In this document: positions 10,401 to 17,703 of the stretch, one piece after another
Numbering within the stretch: the stretch's first letter is position 1
How the letters are laid out: the number at the start of each line of letters is the position of its first letter
NCBI GenBank assembly: GCA_947450325.1
Contig: CANFUT010000020.1
Location: 18,065-82,064 of the forward strand
Origin: Flavobacteriia bacterium
GTDB taxonomy: Bacteria; Bacteroidota; Bacteroidia; Flavobacteriales_D; Crocinitomicaceae
Length of the DNA stretch: 64,000 nucleotides
Reading direction: 5' to 3'
Notes under the pieces: generated by a model
The model's database searches: none
The model's input: the letters and a program-made list of their open reading frames with translations, nothing else
Told to the model about the DNA's origin: nothing
Program-made: the position numbers and the translations under genes

Positions 10401-10718
10401 GTTTTGCATGAATTGAAAGGCAATAAATCTGCAATCGGTGGAAGAACCAGCCACTATTCTGACAAAATCTTTGAAGAAGCAAAATTAGAATACAAAGCAG
10501 GCGATGCGATTTTCTTAACTTCTGATGGTTATTATTCTCAGTTTGGTGGACCGAAAAACAAAATCATGCTGAAAAAACGCATGGTGGATGAATTCTCTAA
10601 AGTGGCGCATTTGCCGTCAATTGCACAATACCATCACCTGAAAAATTACCTCGAAACTTGGCAAGGGGACGAAGAACAAGTAGATGATATTTTAGTGGTT
10701 GGAGTGAAATTGAAATAA
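7488..10718 (+). CDS. GAF / 5xPAS sensor serine phosphatase with SpoIIE (PP2C) domain
   Basis: 1076 aa, no signal peptide or membrane helix, so a cytosolic sensor. Domain order: GAF (about 20-155; FCSYTLEQDG, GTLCVLDHKPRELT), PAS1 (about 175-290), PAS2 (about 296-410), PAS3 (about 420-540; NIGSWEIDF, WSDEMYRILG), PAS4 (about 548-665), PAS5 (about 678-795), coiled coil (about 795-835), then SpoIIE/PP2C (about 840-1076). Metal-binding and catalytic acids look intact: GDFFW, LDCTGHGVPGA, DGMDMIF, TSDGYYSQFGG and the final VDDILVVG. It probably dephosphorylates an anti-sigma-factor antagonist or similar protein, but no STAS or anti-sigma kinase gene is adjacent. It converges on the GH3 gene with a 1-nt gap. 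Confidence 0.92.
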   Translation: MEKLELEISQKEKERIFALHDYVALNSFPERDFDEITKLVSFICDVPLALITFVGEKTIIFKSHYGTDATESAREGSFCSYTLEQDGVFVVPNTRKDKRFVDNELVTGDFDIQFYAGAPLVNNDGFALGTLCVLDHKPRELTEKQIEAIKILSNQVIQLIEVRKKNAQLEESKYAYKSLFDQNPDAVFSFDINGRFIHANSALTKMVEIGENELKRTTFVRFVAPEYRDKVTNTFRKAASGLPQHYYAEIISTTGKRIMASITNIPNIKNGEVIGVFGIAKDITEKHHLQENLSMILNNTRESFMILDRKLNVVFYNESAKHHAEVILDRAIYEGMNILEIATPDRIPQLLELYNRVFEGQITQTEIPIEFQDRETVWISNVFSPVVNESGEIYNVIVTTLDITERKKSQLKLEKSELGLKQAQEISNIGSWEIDFLQLKSTWSDEMYRILGLEVGEIEPNLSNFLQSIHPEDAERVTKAYNQQHHIDKPHKSTHRIVRPNGEIRTVYSENKFISENDKTIGLYGIIRDITEIQESEEQLKSSEQKTRLIMNASLDSIIWIEASGIITFWNPQAEASFGWTKEEAIGQNLIELIAPRSDRNLYFKSIRNYIEKEDESALNVMVEKSAITKSNQEFPIELTVIPIKQHNEITFSVFIRDISERKRFSTELELSEKRYRNLFYLSPLPMWVYDLTTFEFLDVNDAAVRQYGYTHEEFLSMTLDEIRPEDELGTFEKALNYVKKSVVFHRGDFRHKKKNGQIIDVDVQSNMIDYAGKDARLILAIDITRERENERELKKLTHSLEQNVKERTLELNQANQLLSYQHQQTRDSITYAQNIQSSILHSESDISSLFRDSFVLFKAKDKVTGDFFWCHETDDHYFLAVLDCTGHGVPGAMISMVGFQLLNQIVIINGEISPAEVLRQLDSEVVNLFHQNQEESNLDGMDMIFCRVNKHKRELHYAGAQRPLFYYTDDVLHELKGNKSAIGGRTSHYSDKIFEEAKLEYKAGDAIFLTSDGYYSQFGGPKNKIMLKKRMVDEFSKVAHLPSIAQYHHLKNYLETWQGDEEQVDDILVVGVKLK

Positions 10719-10719
10719 C

Positions 10720-12249
10720 TTAAGATTTTACTTCTTTTGATTTCAAAAACTGTTGCCATTGTGTTGCCTGGTGCTTATTCATCACCCTAGGAAATTTATT
10801 TTGTGACCCCAGTTTTCCTAATTTTTCCATGAATTCATAAAAATAATCTGTTGGAACACAGTTCATTTCAGGTTTACCCAAGCTGTATTTTCTTGCAGAG
10901 GCGTAATCGTCATTTTTCTCAGCCAAGGTTTTGTCTATCAGCTCATTGATTTTTGAAATGTCAACGTCTTCGTTCACGCCCAATGTCCAAAAGTGTTTTT
11001 GAGAAACATCATCCGGATAAACACAATATTCTTCAAATTCTAATTCTGAGGATTTTCCAACCGAAATGATCGCTTCTTGAATATTGTCCAAAGATAAATG
11101 TTCACCCACCAAACTCAAATATTGTTTGATTCTACCAGTAATTTTTATTTCACACTGCTCAACATCAGTAAATTGAACTAAATCTCCGATGATATAACGC
11201 CACAAACCAGCATTGGTAGAAATAATCAATGCGTAATCAATATTCGGCTGAACGTTGCTTAAGGTAAATGCTTTGTGTTTATTAATTAAACTTCCATCAG
11301 CATTGAAATAGTCGGAATTGAACGGAACAAATTCATAAAAAATGCCCGAATTCAAAAGCAATTGCATACCTTGTTTTTTAGGCGTTTTTTGGTATGCAAA
11401 ATATCCTTCACTTGCTAAATAAGTATCCAATAAATATACTTCTTCGCCCAGTAAACGCTCCAATTTTTTGACATAAGGATCAATGAAAACGCCGCCGTGA
11501 ACATACACTTTGAAATTCGGCCAAATGTCGTGAATTGAATTTAATTCATATCGAGCAATGATTCTCTCAATCAACATGATACACCAACTTGGAATTCCTG
11601 CCATGATGCCAATATCCCATTTTGGAGCGGCTTCCACCATGATGTCCAATTTTTTGTTCCAATCTTTGATTTTGGTGGTTTTACTTCCCGGTTTGGTAAA
11701 AGGAGAAGCAATCCACGAAGTGTGTTTTTTCAAAATTCCACTTAAATCTCCTTCAACGTGGGCACCAACATGCACAAGTTCCGTCGATCCACCAACAATT
11801 AATATCGATTTTTGGTAAAATTTCGGCGGTAAATTAAGATCTGCCAATGAAGTCATTTGCTTTAAACTCGTTTTTTGAAAAGAACGAATCATTTGTTGCG
11901 TTACAGGGATTCTTTTACTCGGAGAACCTGTAGTGCCAGAAGAAAGTGCAAAATAAGTCGTTTTTCCCGGCCAAGTATTGTCGCGGACTCCGTCAATTGT
12001 GCGATGCAACCAAGTATCATAAAACTGATCGTAATCCATCATTGGCACATTGTTTTGAAACGCTAAAAATGGATTCTCATCTTCCAAAATTTGCTCAAAA
12101 TCATGGCTTGTACCGAAATTGGTTTTTCTAGCCCTGAAAAGCAATTTGTTGAATGCTTTCAATTGATTATTGATAGAAATCCCCTTTTTAAGACTTCTTT
12201 TTTGACCAATTTGAGTTGATGTTTTAATGATTCTTCCAACAATTTGCAT
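10720..12249 (-). CDS. GH3-family acyl-adenylating (auxin-responsive GH3-like) enzyme
   Basis: 509 aa, close to the size of bacterial GH3 proteins. The ATP/AMP-binding motif TYFALSSGTTGSPSKRIPVT is at about 92-111. Other family features are STNAGLWRYIIGDLVQFTDV and GRIKQYLSLVGEHLS (the adenylate-forming hinge region). Plant GH3 proteins conjugate amino acids to acyl acids. Bacterial members are common in Bacteroidota but their substrates are largely unknown. Soluble, no signal peptide. A TAAATTTG -7 element lies about 60 nt upstream on the reverse strand. Confidence 0.9.
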   Translation of the reverse strand: MQIVGRIIKTSTQIGQKRSLKKGISINNQLKAFNKLLFRARKTNFGTSHDFEQILEDENPFLAFQNNVPMMDYDQFYDTWLHRTIDGVRDNTWPGKTTYFALSSGTTGSPSKRIPVTQQMIRSFQKTSLKQMTSLADLNLPPKFYQKSILIVGGSTELVHVGAHVEGDLSGILKKHTSWIASPFTKPGSKTTKIKDWNKKLDIMVEAAPKWDIGIMAGIPSWCIMLIERIIARYELNSIHDIWPNFKVYVHGGVFIDPYVKKLERLLGEEVYLLDTYLASEGYFAYQKTPKKQGMQLLLNSGIFYEFVPFNSDYFNADGSLINKHKAFTLSNVQPNIDYALIISTNAGLWRYIIGDLVQFTDVEQCEIKITGRIKQYLSLVGEHLSLDNIQEAIISVGKSSELEFEEYCVYPDDVSQKHFWTLGVNEDVDISKINELIDKTLAEKNDDYASARKYSLGKPEMNCVPTDYFYEFMEKLGKLGSQNKFPRVMNKHQATQWQQFLKSKEVKS

Positions 12250-12308
12250 ACTTTCAATTTCTTGTTAAAACAGCTAAAATAAACTTTAGTAGCAGTATTG
12301 ATTATTTC

Positions 12309-12316
12309 AAATTTAA
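12309..12316 (-). promoter_or_regulatory. -7 element TAAATTTG for the GH3 gene
   Basis: Exact TAnnTTTG on the reverse strand. The predicted start near 12305 gives a leader of about 55 nt. No TTG at the ideal -33 position. Confidence 0.45.
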
Positions 12317-12520
12317 GCATTTTGACTATTCTATTTTCATTCGTCTTTTATAGTAAATACTTTTTACAGCTTTTTAACATAAATTAATTTACTTTTTTCA
12401 TTCACCATATTCCAATATTTTAAAGGTCTTTGGATTATTAACTCTAAAATTCAATTTCAAAAATTTAATGATTTCATAATTTAATCTGATAGAAATCAGT
12501 TATACTTTATTTTGATTGTT

Positions 12521-12528
12521 TAACTTTG
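12521..12528 (+). promoter_or_regulatory. -7 element TAACTTTG for the universal stress gene
   Basis: Exact TAnnTTTG. The predicted transcription start near 12532 lies inside or after the in-frame ATG at 12531, so translation should begin at the next ATG, 12561. Confidence 0.6.
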
Positions 12529-12560
12529 TAATGGATTTTAAAACCAGAAATTCCAATCCT

Positions 12561-13379
12561 ATGAAAAATAAGACATTTATTGTTCCCCACGATTTTACGA
12601 CAGTTGCTGATAACGCTTTAGATCACGCACTTGCAACAGCTGTAATTGTTGACGCAAAGATTTATTTACTGCACGTTGTTTCTAAAGATAAAGAAATTCC
12701 TGAAGCTGAAACGCATTTAAAAGCATTGATCGCTGCAAGAAATTCTTCTATTGAATTAATTCCTGTTGTTAGAGTTGGAAGTATTTTTGAAGACATTGGA
12801 GATTTTGCTTCTGAACATCATGCTGACTTGATTTTCATGGGTACGCATGGCAGACACGGATGGCAACACATCACTGGAAGTCACGCGTTGAAAGTTATTA
12901 CACATTCTACAGTTCCTTTTGTTGTGGTTCAAGAAAAAGGAATCAAACCTTCTGGTTACGATGATATTGTTGTGCCGTTGGATTTGAACAAAGAGACCAA
13001 ACAAAAATTGGCTTATGTGGCTAATTTGGCAACCTATTTCAAATCTCGTGTTCACATTGTGACACCAGATGAAACGGATGAAGTTTTCCGTCAGCAAGTA
13101 AAAGTCAATATTCAATTTGCACAAAGATTTTTTGCTGAAAGAAACATTGAAATCACGACAACGATTGCTCCTGCAAATGGATTCGACAAAGAAGTGGTAA
13201 AACACGCAGTACATTTAGATGCAGATTTGATTGCCATTATGAACTTGAACAGAAACAATTTATTGGGTGCAATTACTGCAAATCACGAGCAATATATTTT
13301 GACGAATGATGCGCAAATTCCAACATTAATTATCAATCCAATCGAAAATCCTTACGGATCTAGTATTTTGTTTGGATAA
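12561..13379 (+). CDS. Universal stress protein (tandem Usp domains)
   Basis: 272 aa from ATG 12561 (MKNKTFIVPHDFTTVADNAL). Upstream in-frame starts at 12516 and 12531 lie within or before the predicted promoter. The N-terminal UspA domain spans about 1-135 and carries the nucleotide-binding signature MGTHGRHGWQHITGSHA followed by VPFVVVQ. The second half is a divergent Usp-like domain (FVVPLDLN-type strand, ANGFDKEVVKHAVHLDADLI) without a clean ATP motif. Family members bind ATP or sense stress; the specific role is unknown. A terminator follows at 13403. Confidence 0.9.
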   Translation: MKNKTFIVPHDFTTVADNALDHALATAVIVDAKIYLLHVVSKDKEIPEAETHLKALIAARNSSIELIPVVRVGSIFEDIGDFASEHHADLIFMGTHGRHGWQHITGSHALKVITHSTVPFVVVQEKGIKPSGYDDIVVPLDLNKETKQKLAYVANLATYFKSRVHIVTPDETDEVFRQQVKVNIQFAQRFFAERNIEITTTIAPANGFDKEVVKHAVHLDADLIAIMNLNRNNLLGAITANHEQYILTNDAQIPTLIINPIENPYGSSILFG

Positions 13380-13402
13380 AATAAATTTATACTAATTTAG
13401 TG

Positions 13403-13434
13403 AAAGGAACTTCAAATTGGAGTTCCTTTTTTTT
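13403..13434 (+). terminator. Rho-independent terminator after the universal stress gene
   Basis: AAAGGAACT pairs with AGTTCCTTT (9 bp, loop 9 nt) and is followed by T8. The next gene starts about 20 nt later. Confidence 0.85.
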
Positions 13435-13454
13435 CATCAAATATTTGAATCAAA

Positions 13455-14120
13455 ATGTCGTCGCACCACGTTGTTAGAGATCTTCAAGAACCTGCATTAA
13501 TCATTGCAAATGGCGAAGCTTGCAGCTTAGAATTGTTGGGCGAATTGCTCGAATGGAGTCCTTACGTGGTGGTGTTGGATGGCGCGATTCATCGGGTGCT
13601 CGAACTTGAAATCAAAGTAGATGTGCTCTTGGGTGATTTTGACCGAAATGAAATCCCGCTGGAAACAATCAAAGCCAAACAAGACGCGATTGAAATTGTG
13701 CATACGCCCGACCAAAACAAAACCGATTTGGAAAAAGCCATTGATTTTCTAATCCAAAAAGGACACCGCGCGGTGAATGTTTTGTGGGCAACAGGAAAAC
13801 GCGCAGACCATACTTTGGCGAATATCACAGGAATTGTACGATTTAAAAATCAAATCACAATTACTATGATCGACGATTATTCTGTCATTTATCAATTGCC
13901 TGAAAAGTTTCAAAAATGGTACCCTAAAAACACGCCGATTTCTTTGATTCCAGTTGGAACGGTGGAAGGAATTGTCACTGAAAACTTGAAATACAACCTG
14001 CAAAACGAAAGTTTGACTTTGGGCTATCGAATCGGAAGCAGCAATGAAGTTGCGGAAGATGGAATCATCAAAATCAGTCACCAAAAAGGCGATTTATTGA
14101 TGATGGAATGCAAAGATTAA
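13455..14120 (+). CDS. thiN: Thiamine pyrophosphokinase
   Basis: 221 aa. It should transfer pyrophosphate from ATP to thiamine, giving thiamine diphosphate. Family signatures visible: VVLDGAIHRVLEL near 38-50, the acidic VLLGDFDRNEIP (about 56-67), PDQNKTDLEKAIDFL (about 84-98), and GKRADHTLANI (about 113-123). The C-terminal part (about 145-220) is the small beta-barrel thiamine-binding domain, including ENLKYNL and GSSNEVAEDGIIKIS. Cytosolic. It lies 20 nt after a terminator and converges with dusB (7-nt gap). Confidence 0.92.
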   Translation: MSSHHVVRDLQEPALIIANGEACSLELLGELLEWSPYVVVLDGAIHRVLELEIKVDVLLGDFDRNEIPLETIKAKQDAIEIVHTPDQNKTDLEKAIDFLIQKGHRAVNVLWATGKRADHTLANITGIVRFKNQITITMIDDYSVIYQLPEKFQKWYPKNTPISLIPVGTVEGIVTENLKYNLQNESLTLGYRIGSSNEVAEDGIIKISHQKGDLLMMECKD

Positions 14121-14127
14121 GCAAGAT

Positions 14128-15120
14128 TTAAGCAAACTCAAAATTGGCTTCATTTTCTTGTATGTAGGTCAACGTGTCCATGATTTCTTGCAAATCAAAC
14201 GACGTCACCAATTTCATTCTGTAATCTTTGATGTGCGAAATTCCTTTGAAATAGTTGGAATAATGGCGCTTCATTTCAGCGATTCCTAACACTTCGCCTT
14301 TCCAATTGACAGACATTTGCAAATGATCTTTTGCCGCTTGCACGCGTTCTGCAATTCCAGGAGATGCCAAATGTGTTCCCGTATTCAAAAAGTGCTTGAT
14401 TTCATTGAAAACCCAAGGATAACCGATTGAAGCGCGGCCAATCATGATTCCGTCAATGCCGTAACGATTTTTATATTCTAGTGCTTTTTCAGGAGAATCG
14501 ATGTCGCCATTTCCAAAAACTGGAATGCGCATGCGCGGATTGTTTTTCACATCACCAATCAAGGTCCAATCTGCTTCGCCTTTATACAATTGCTTGCGTG
14601 TACGCCCGTGAATAGAAATTGCTTCAATGCCAACGTCTTGCAGTTTCTCAGCGGTGCTAACCACAAATTTAGTGTCTTCATCCCAGCCCAAACGCGTTTT
14701 CACGGTGACTGGCAAATTGGTTGCTTTCACAATTTCTTCTGTCATGCGCACCAATTTGGGAATGTCTTGTAACATTCCAGCGCCGGCACCTTTGCAAGTG
14801 ACTTTTTTCACAGGACAACCGAAATTGATGTCGATGATATCCGGATTTGTTTTCTCGATAATCTCCGCTGCTTGGCGCATGCTGACGATGTCGTAGCCAA
14901 AAATTTGAATACCGACAGGACGTTCATATTCGTAAATATCTAATTTTTGAACACTTTTTGCCGCATCGCGAATCAAACCTTCGGAGGAGATAAATTCAGT
15001 GTACATCAAATCGGCGCCATGTTTTTTGCACAAGGCACGAAAAGGCGGATCGCTCACGTCTTCCATCGGCGCAAGCAACAGGGGAAATTCTCCCAATTCA
15101 ATATCTCTGATTTTTACCAC
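14128..15120 (-). CDS. dusB: tRNA-dihydrouridine synthase
   Basis: 330 aa FMN-dependent TIM-barrel enzyme that reduces uridine to dihydrouridine in tRNA. Motifs: FPLLLAPMEDVSDPPFRAL at the N-terminus, MYTEFISSEGLI, INFGCPVKKVTCKGAGAGML (with the catalytic Cys in TCKGAG), GRTRKQLYKGEADW, and GIDGIMIGRASIGYPWVFNE. The start is GTG at 15120-15118. A perfect TAACTTTG -7 element ends 5 nt upstream, so the transcript is predicted to be leaderless. Confidence 0.94.
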   Translation of the reverse strand: MVKIRDIELGEFPLLLAPMEDVSDPPFRALCKKHGADLMYTEFISSEGLIRDAAKSVQKLDIYEYERPVGIQIFGYDIVSMRQAAEIIEKTNPDIIDINFGCPVKKVTCKGAGAGMLQDIPKLVRMTEEIVKATNLPVTVKTRLGWDEDTKFVVSTAEKLQDVGIEAISIHGRTRKQLYKGEADWTLIGDVKNNPRMRIPVFGNGDIDSPEKALEYKNRYGIDGIMIGRASIGYPWVFNEIKHFLNTGTHLASPGIAERVQAAKDHLQMSVNWKGEVLGIAEMKRHYSNYFKGISHIKDYRMKLVTSFDLQEIMDTLTYIQENEANFEFA

Positions 15121-15124
15121 GGCG

Positions 15125-15132
15125 CAAAGTTA
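15125..15132 (-). promoter_or_regulatory. -7 element TAACTTTG of dusB, abutting the start codon
   Basis: Exact TAnnTTTG on the reverse strand; the last G is at 15125 and the GTG start begins at 15120. With the usual spacing the transcript would start at about 15121, leaving essentially no leader. Confidence 0.6.
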
Positions 15133-15306
15133 AGGCAAAGGAATGGGAATTGGAAATAAAAAGCGCATCAAGAAAATTTTGGATTGACTTTGGATTTTTG
15201 TGGAGAAGGATTTTTTGAAGATGCATAATTATGCTTCATTTTTTTGATTTGCGCATTAATTTGCTACTTTTAAATGAACTTTTTTGTGCGTTTGGTAGGA
15301 AATTAA

Positions 15307-15456
15307 AGGATAAAATTGGGTAAAGAATTATTCAAATCTTTTTTTTCTTCAAATAGAGCACAGTTAAATTTGGAATTTTTAAAAGATGGTGTATATTTAG
15401 TAAAAGTATGTTTATCTGATAATCCTGTAATAACCAAACAAATTCAAAAATTATGA
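15307..15456 (+). pseudogene. Relic of a T9SS type A C-terminal sorting domain
   Basis: After an in-frame TAA at 15304, the frame reads LGKELFKSFF..., then about 20 residues later FLKDGVYLVKVCLSD and ends TKQIQKL with stop TGA at 15454-15456. This is the last 45-50 residues of a Por-secretion-type sorting domain (pattern LGKE...FLK.GVYLVK...K.I.KL). No start, signal peptide or upstream coding sequence remains; the upstream frame is broken by stops. The stop overlaps the ATG of the next gene (ATGA at 15453). I read it as the decayed 3' end of a lost secreted protein gene. Confidence 0.6.
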
Positions 15457-16085
15457 AAAATCTAAGGCTCATTATCTTGTTGTTTTTGATTGCATCTTGC
15501 GGAAAAGTTTTAAAAACGCACGTAAAAGGAAAAGTCCTTAATCCAGTTACGGGACAGGGAATAGAGAATGTTCGCGTAATTTTGCAAAAATCAGGAAGTG
15601 GAATACCCTCAGGTTTAAAAACGGTTGAAGCTGTGTACACGGATGCGGGCGGGAATTTCGATATTTCTGCCAGAACCTTGAAAGGTCTAACAGCCAGTGT
15701 TGTTTTGGATGTAAATGAATACTATTCAATTGGATGGCAAAAAGATGGGGAGGTGTACTCAATTTTATCTCCAAAAAAAGGGAACGTGACAAATGCTGAT
15801 TTTCATGCAGTGCCTTTTGGTGACTACCAAATTTCAATTATAAATAATTCGTGCAATGGAGTTGGTGATACGATAGTAATTATAGCACAAAATGAAGTCA
15901 ATTCGTTTTTAGGCAATGAATGGGTTTTAGGAGGTTGTGTAAATAAAATTACCGCTGTTTCTGAAGTGCCAATGGGTAATATACATACTATTTATACGGT
16001 GAAAAAGCTTGGTGTTACAACGGTTTACGAAACAGATTTTATGGTTCAGCCTGGTCAATTAAATGTGCAAGTAATAAATTATTGA
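15453..16085 (+). CDS. Lipoprotein with carboxypeptidase-regulatory-like domain
   Basis: 210 aa. The signal peptide has a lipobox (LIASC, Cys at about residue 16), so the mature protein should be lipid-anchored. Residues about 22-85 resemble a carboxypeptidase regulatory-like beta-sandwich (HVKGKVLNPVTGQGIENVRV, then TDAGGNFDISA). The remainder is beta-rich and not recognised. The ATG overlaps the stop codon of the upstream sorting-domain relic. Function unknown; surface or periplasmic adhesion or structural role is only a guess. Confidence 0.8.
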   Translation: MKNLRLIILLFLIASCGKVLKTHVKGKVLNPVTGQGIENVRVILQKSGSGIPSGLKTVEAVYTDAGGNFDISARTLKGLTASVVLDVNEYYSIGWQKDGEVYSILSPKKGNVTNADFHAVPFGDYQISIINNSCNGVGDTIVIIAQNEVNSFLGNEWVLGGCVNKITAVSEVPMGNIHTIYTVKKLGVTTVYETDFMVQPGQLNVQVINY

Positions 16086-16172
16086 TTCATAAAACTACCC
16101 ATTTTCCAATCCCAAACAACTTTTTAATTTAAGCAACGTCTTTAGACTATAAATCAACATAAAGCAATACTT

Positions 16173-17642
16173 ATGAAAAGATTATTATTACTCATTGGAC
16201 TTTCAAGCAGCGTTGCTTTTGGTCAAAATACAATCACTGTCACCAAAGCAGAATACCAACAGTTGAAAGCTTCAGGTTTGATAGATCAAAATGCAAGCTA
16301 TAATTTTTCAGACCTTGCGTTTCCAAGCAATATCAAATACGCGGGAACAATGGCGAAAAATGGAGTTTGCGATTGCATGGTTCCTTTGGATTCCACTTTC
16401 TTATTGGCGATACAACCAAATGACGATGCTTCGTCTGATTTAATCAATTTGCCATTTACTTTTGATTTTTACGGAAATCAATACAATTCGCTGTATATCA
16501 ATAATAACGGAAATATTTCTTTCGTTTCTCCATACATTACGTTCACACCAAATCCATTTCCAGATTCATCTTACAACATGATCGCGCCTTTTTGGGCAGA
16601 TGTGGATACACGTGGACCTTTTGACAGCTTAGGTGTTCCGATGAGCGATGGTGGAAGTGTTTGGTACAAAATCACACCAACTTCACTGATTGTCAATTGG
16701 AATCAAGTAGGATATTTCAGCGGTCATACAGATTTATTGTCTACTTTTCAATTAATCATTTCAAACGGTTCTGATTCTTTGGTTTCAGCAGGTGGAAACG
16801 TTTCTTTCTGTTACCAAGACATGCAATGGACAACTGGAGATGCATCTTCAGGAATTGGTGGTTTTGGCGGCGCCCCTGCAACTGTAGGTGTGAATGTTGG
16901 AAACGGAACAGATTTCTTCCAAGTGGGTCAATTTGATCAAGGTGGAACTACTTTCGATGGTCCAATCAACATGAATGATGGCGTTGATTTCTTGGACGGT
17001 CAAGAAATTTATTTCAACGTGGCTGGAATGTCAACTACCAACACACCACCGCTTTTGATTAGCAGCACAATTTGCGATACAATCGACGTTTACACAGGAG
17101 ATACTTTACAAAAAAGTGGCAATTCAATGGATTTTGGTTTCGGAATCATGACTCCAGAAACGAATCAAACGATTGTTACAACTTATAATACAAATGCTCC
17201 AATCGGCGCTTTTTCTTATACTACAAACAACATTGGAAATCAGTTCTACAACGTGAATGCGACTTTCAATGCAGCAGGCGTTTCTCCAGGAATCTACACA
17301 GTTGATTTTACAGCAACAGACGATGGTTTCCCAGTTGGAATTACAACACAAAGATTTACATTCAATGTGATGTATTCAGCAACTGCAGGTTTGGATGAAA
17401 ATAGCATGAATGAATTTTCAATTTTCCCAAATCCAACGAATGATAAATTCAACATCAGTTTGAAAGCAGGAAACAGCAACGCAAGATTGATTTTGCAAGA
17501 CGTAACTGGTAAAATCATGCTAGATCAAGCGATTCAAAACAACCAACAAATTGATTTATCAAATTACACTAACGGAATTTATTTTGCAACTATTCAATCT
17601 AACAACACGGTAATTGGTGTTCAAAGAGTAGTTAAGAAATAG
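16173..17642 (+). CDS. Secreted nidogen-like (NIDO) protein with T9SS type A sorting domain
   Basis: 489 aa. Signal peptide MKRLLLLIGLSSSVAFGQ. A nidogen-like domain covers about 85-260: LPFTFDFYGNQYNSLYINN, NGNISFVSP, MIAPFWADVDTRG, LIVNWNQVGYF and QLIISNGSD. A linker and immunoglobulin-like region (about 285-400) follows. The C-terminal type A sorting domain starts at FSIFPNPTNDKFNISL (about 412) and ends GIYFATIQSNNTVIGVQRVV plus KK. It should be exported by the type IX system and attached to or released from the surface. Likely adhesive or matrix-like, by analogy with NIDO proteins. Confidence 0.9.
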   Translation: MKRLLLLIGLSSSVAFGQNTITVTKAEYQQLKASGLIDQNASYNFSDLAFPSNIKYAGTMAKNGVCDCMVPLDSTFLLAIQPNDDASSDLINLPFTFDFYGNQYNSLYINNNGNISFVSPYITFTPNPFPDSSYNMIAPFWADVDTRGPFDSLGVPMSDGGSVWYKITPTSLIVNWNQVGYFSGHTDLLSTFQLIISNGSDSLVSAGGNVSFCYQDMQWTTGDASSGIGGFGGAPATVGVNVGNGTDFFQVGQFDQGGTTFDGPINMNDGVDFLDGQEIYFNVAGMSTTNTPPLLISSTICDTIDVYTGDTLQKSGNSMDFGFGIMTPETNQTIVTTYNTNAPIGAFSYTTNNIGNQFYNVNATFNAAGVSPGIYTVDFTATDDGFPVGITTQRFTFNVMYSATAGLDENSMNEFSIFPNPTNDKFNISLKAGNSNARLILQDVTGKIMLDQAIQNNQQIDLSNYTNGIYFATIQSNNTVIGVQRVVKK

Positions 17643-17665
17643 TAAATCAAAAATGTATATTCAGG

Positions 17666-17692
17666 AAGCGAGGGGAAACTCTCGCTTTTTTT
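17666..17692 (+). terminator. Rho-independent terminator after the NIDO protein gene
   Basis: AAGCGAG pairs with CTCGCTT across an 8-nt loop, then T run. It lies between convergent genes. Confidence 0.8.
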
Positions 17693-17703
17693 ATGCGCAA
17701 AGT

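Larger units (their letters stand above)
12250..12560. other. Divergent intergenic region between the GH3 gene and the universal stress gene
   Basis: About 310 nt, very AT-rich, with no credible reading frame. It holds the reverse -7 element for the GH3 gene (12309-12316) and the forward -7 element for the stress gene (12521-12528). Nothing else is recognised. Confidence 0.6.
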
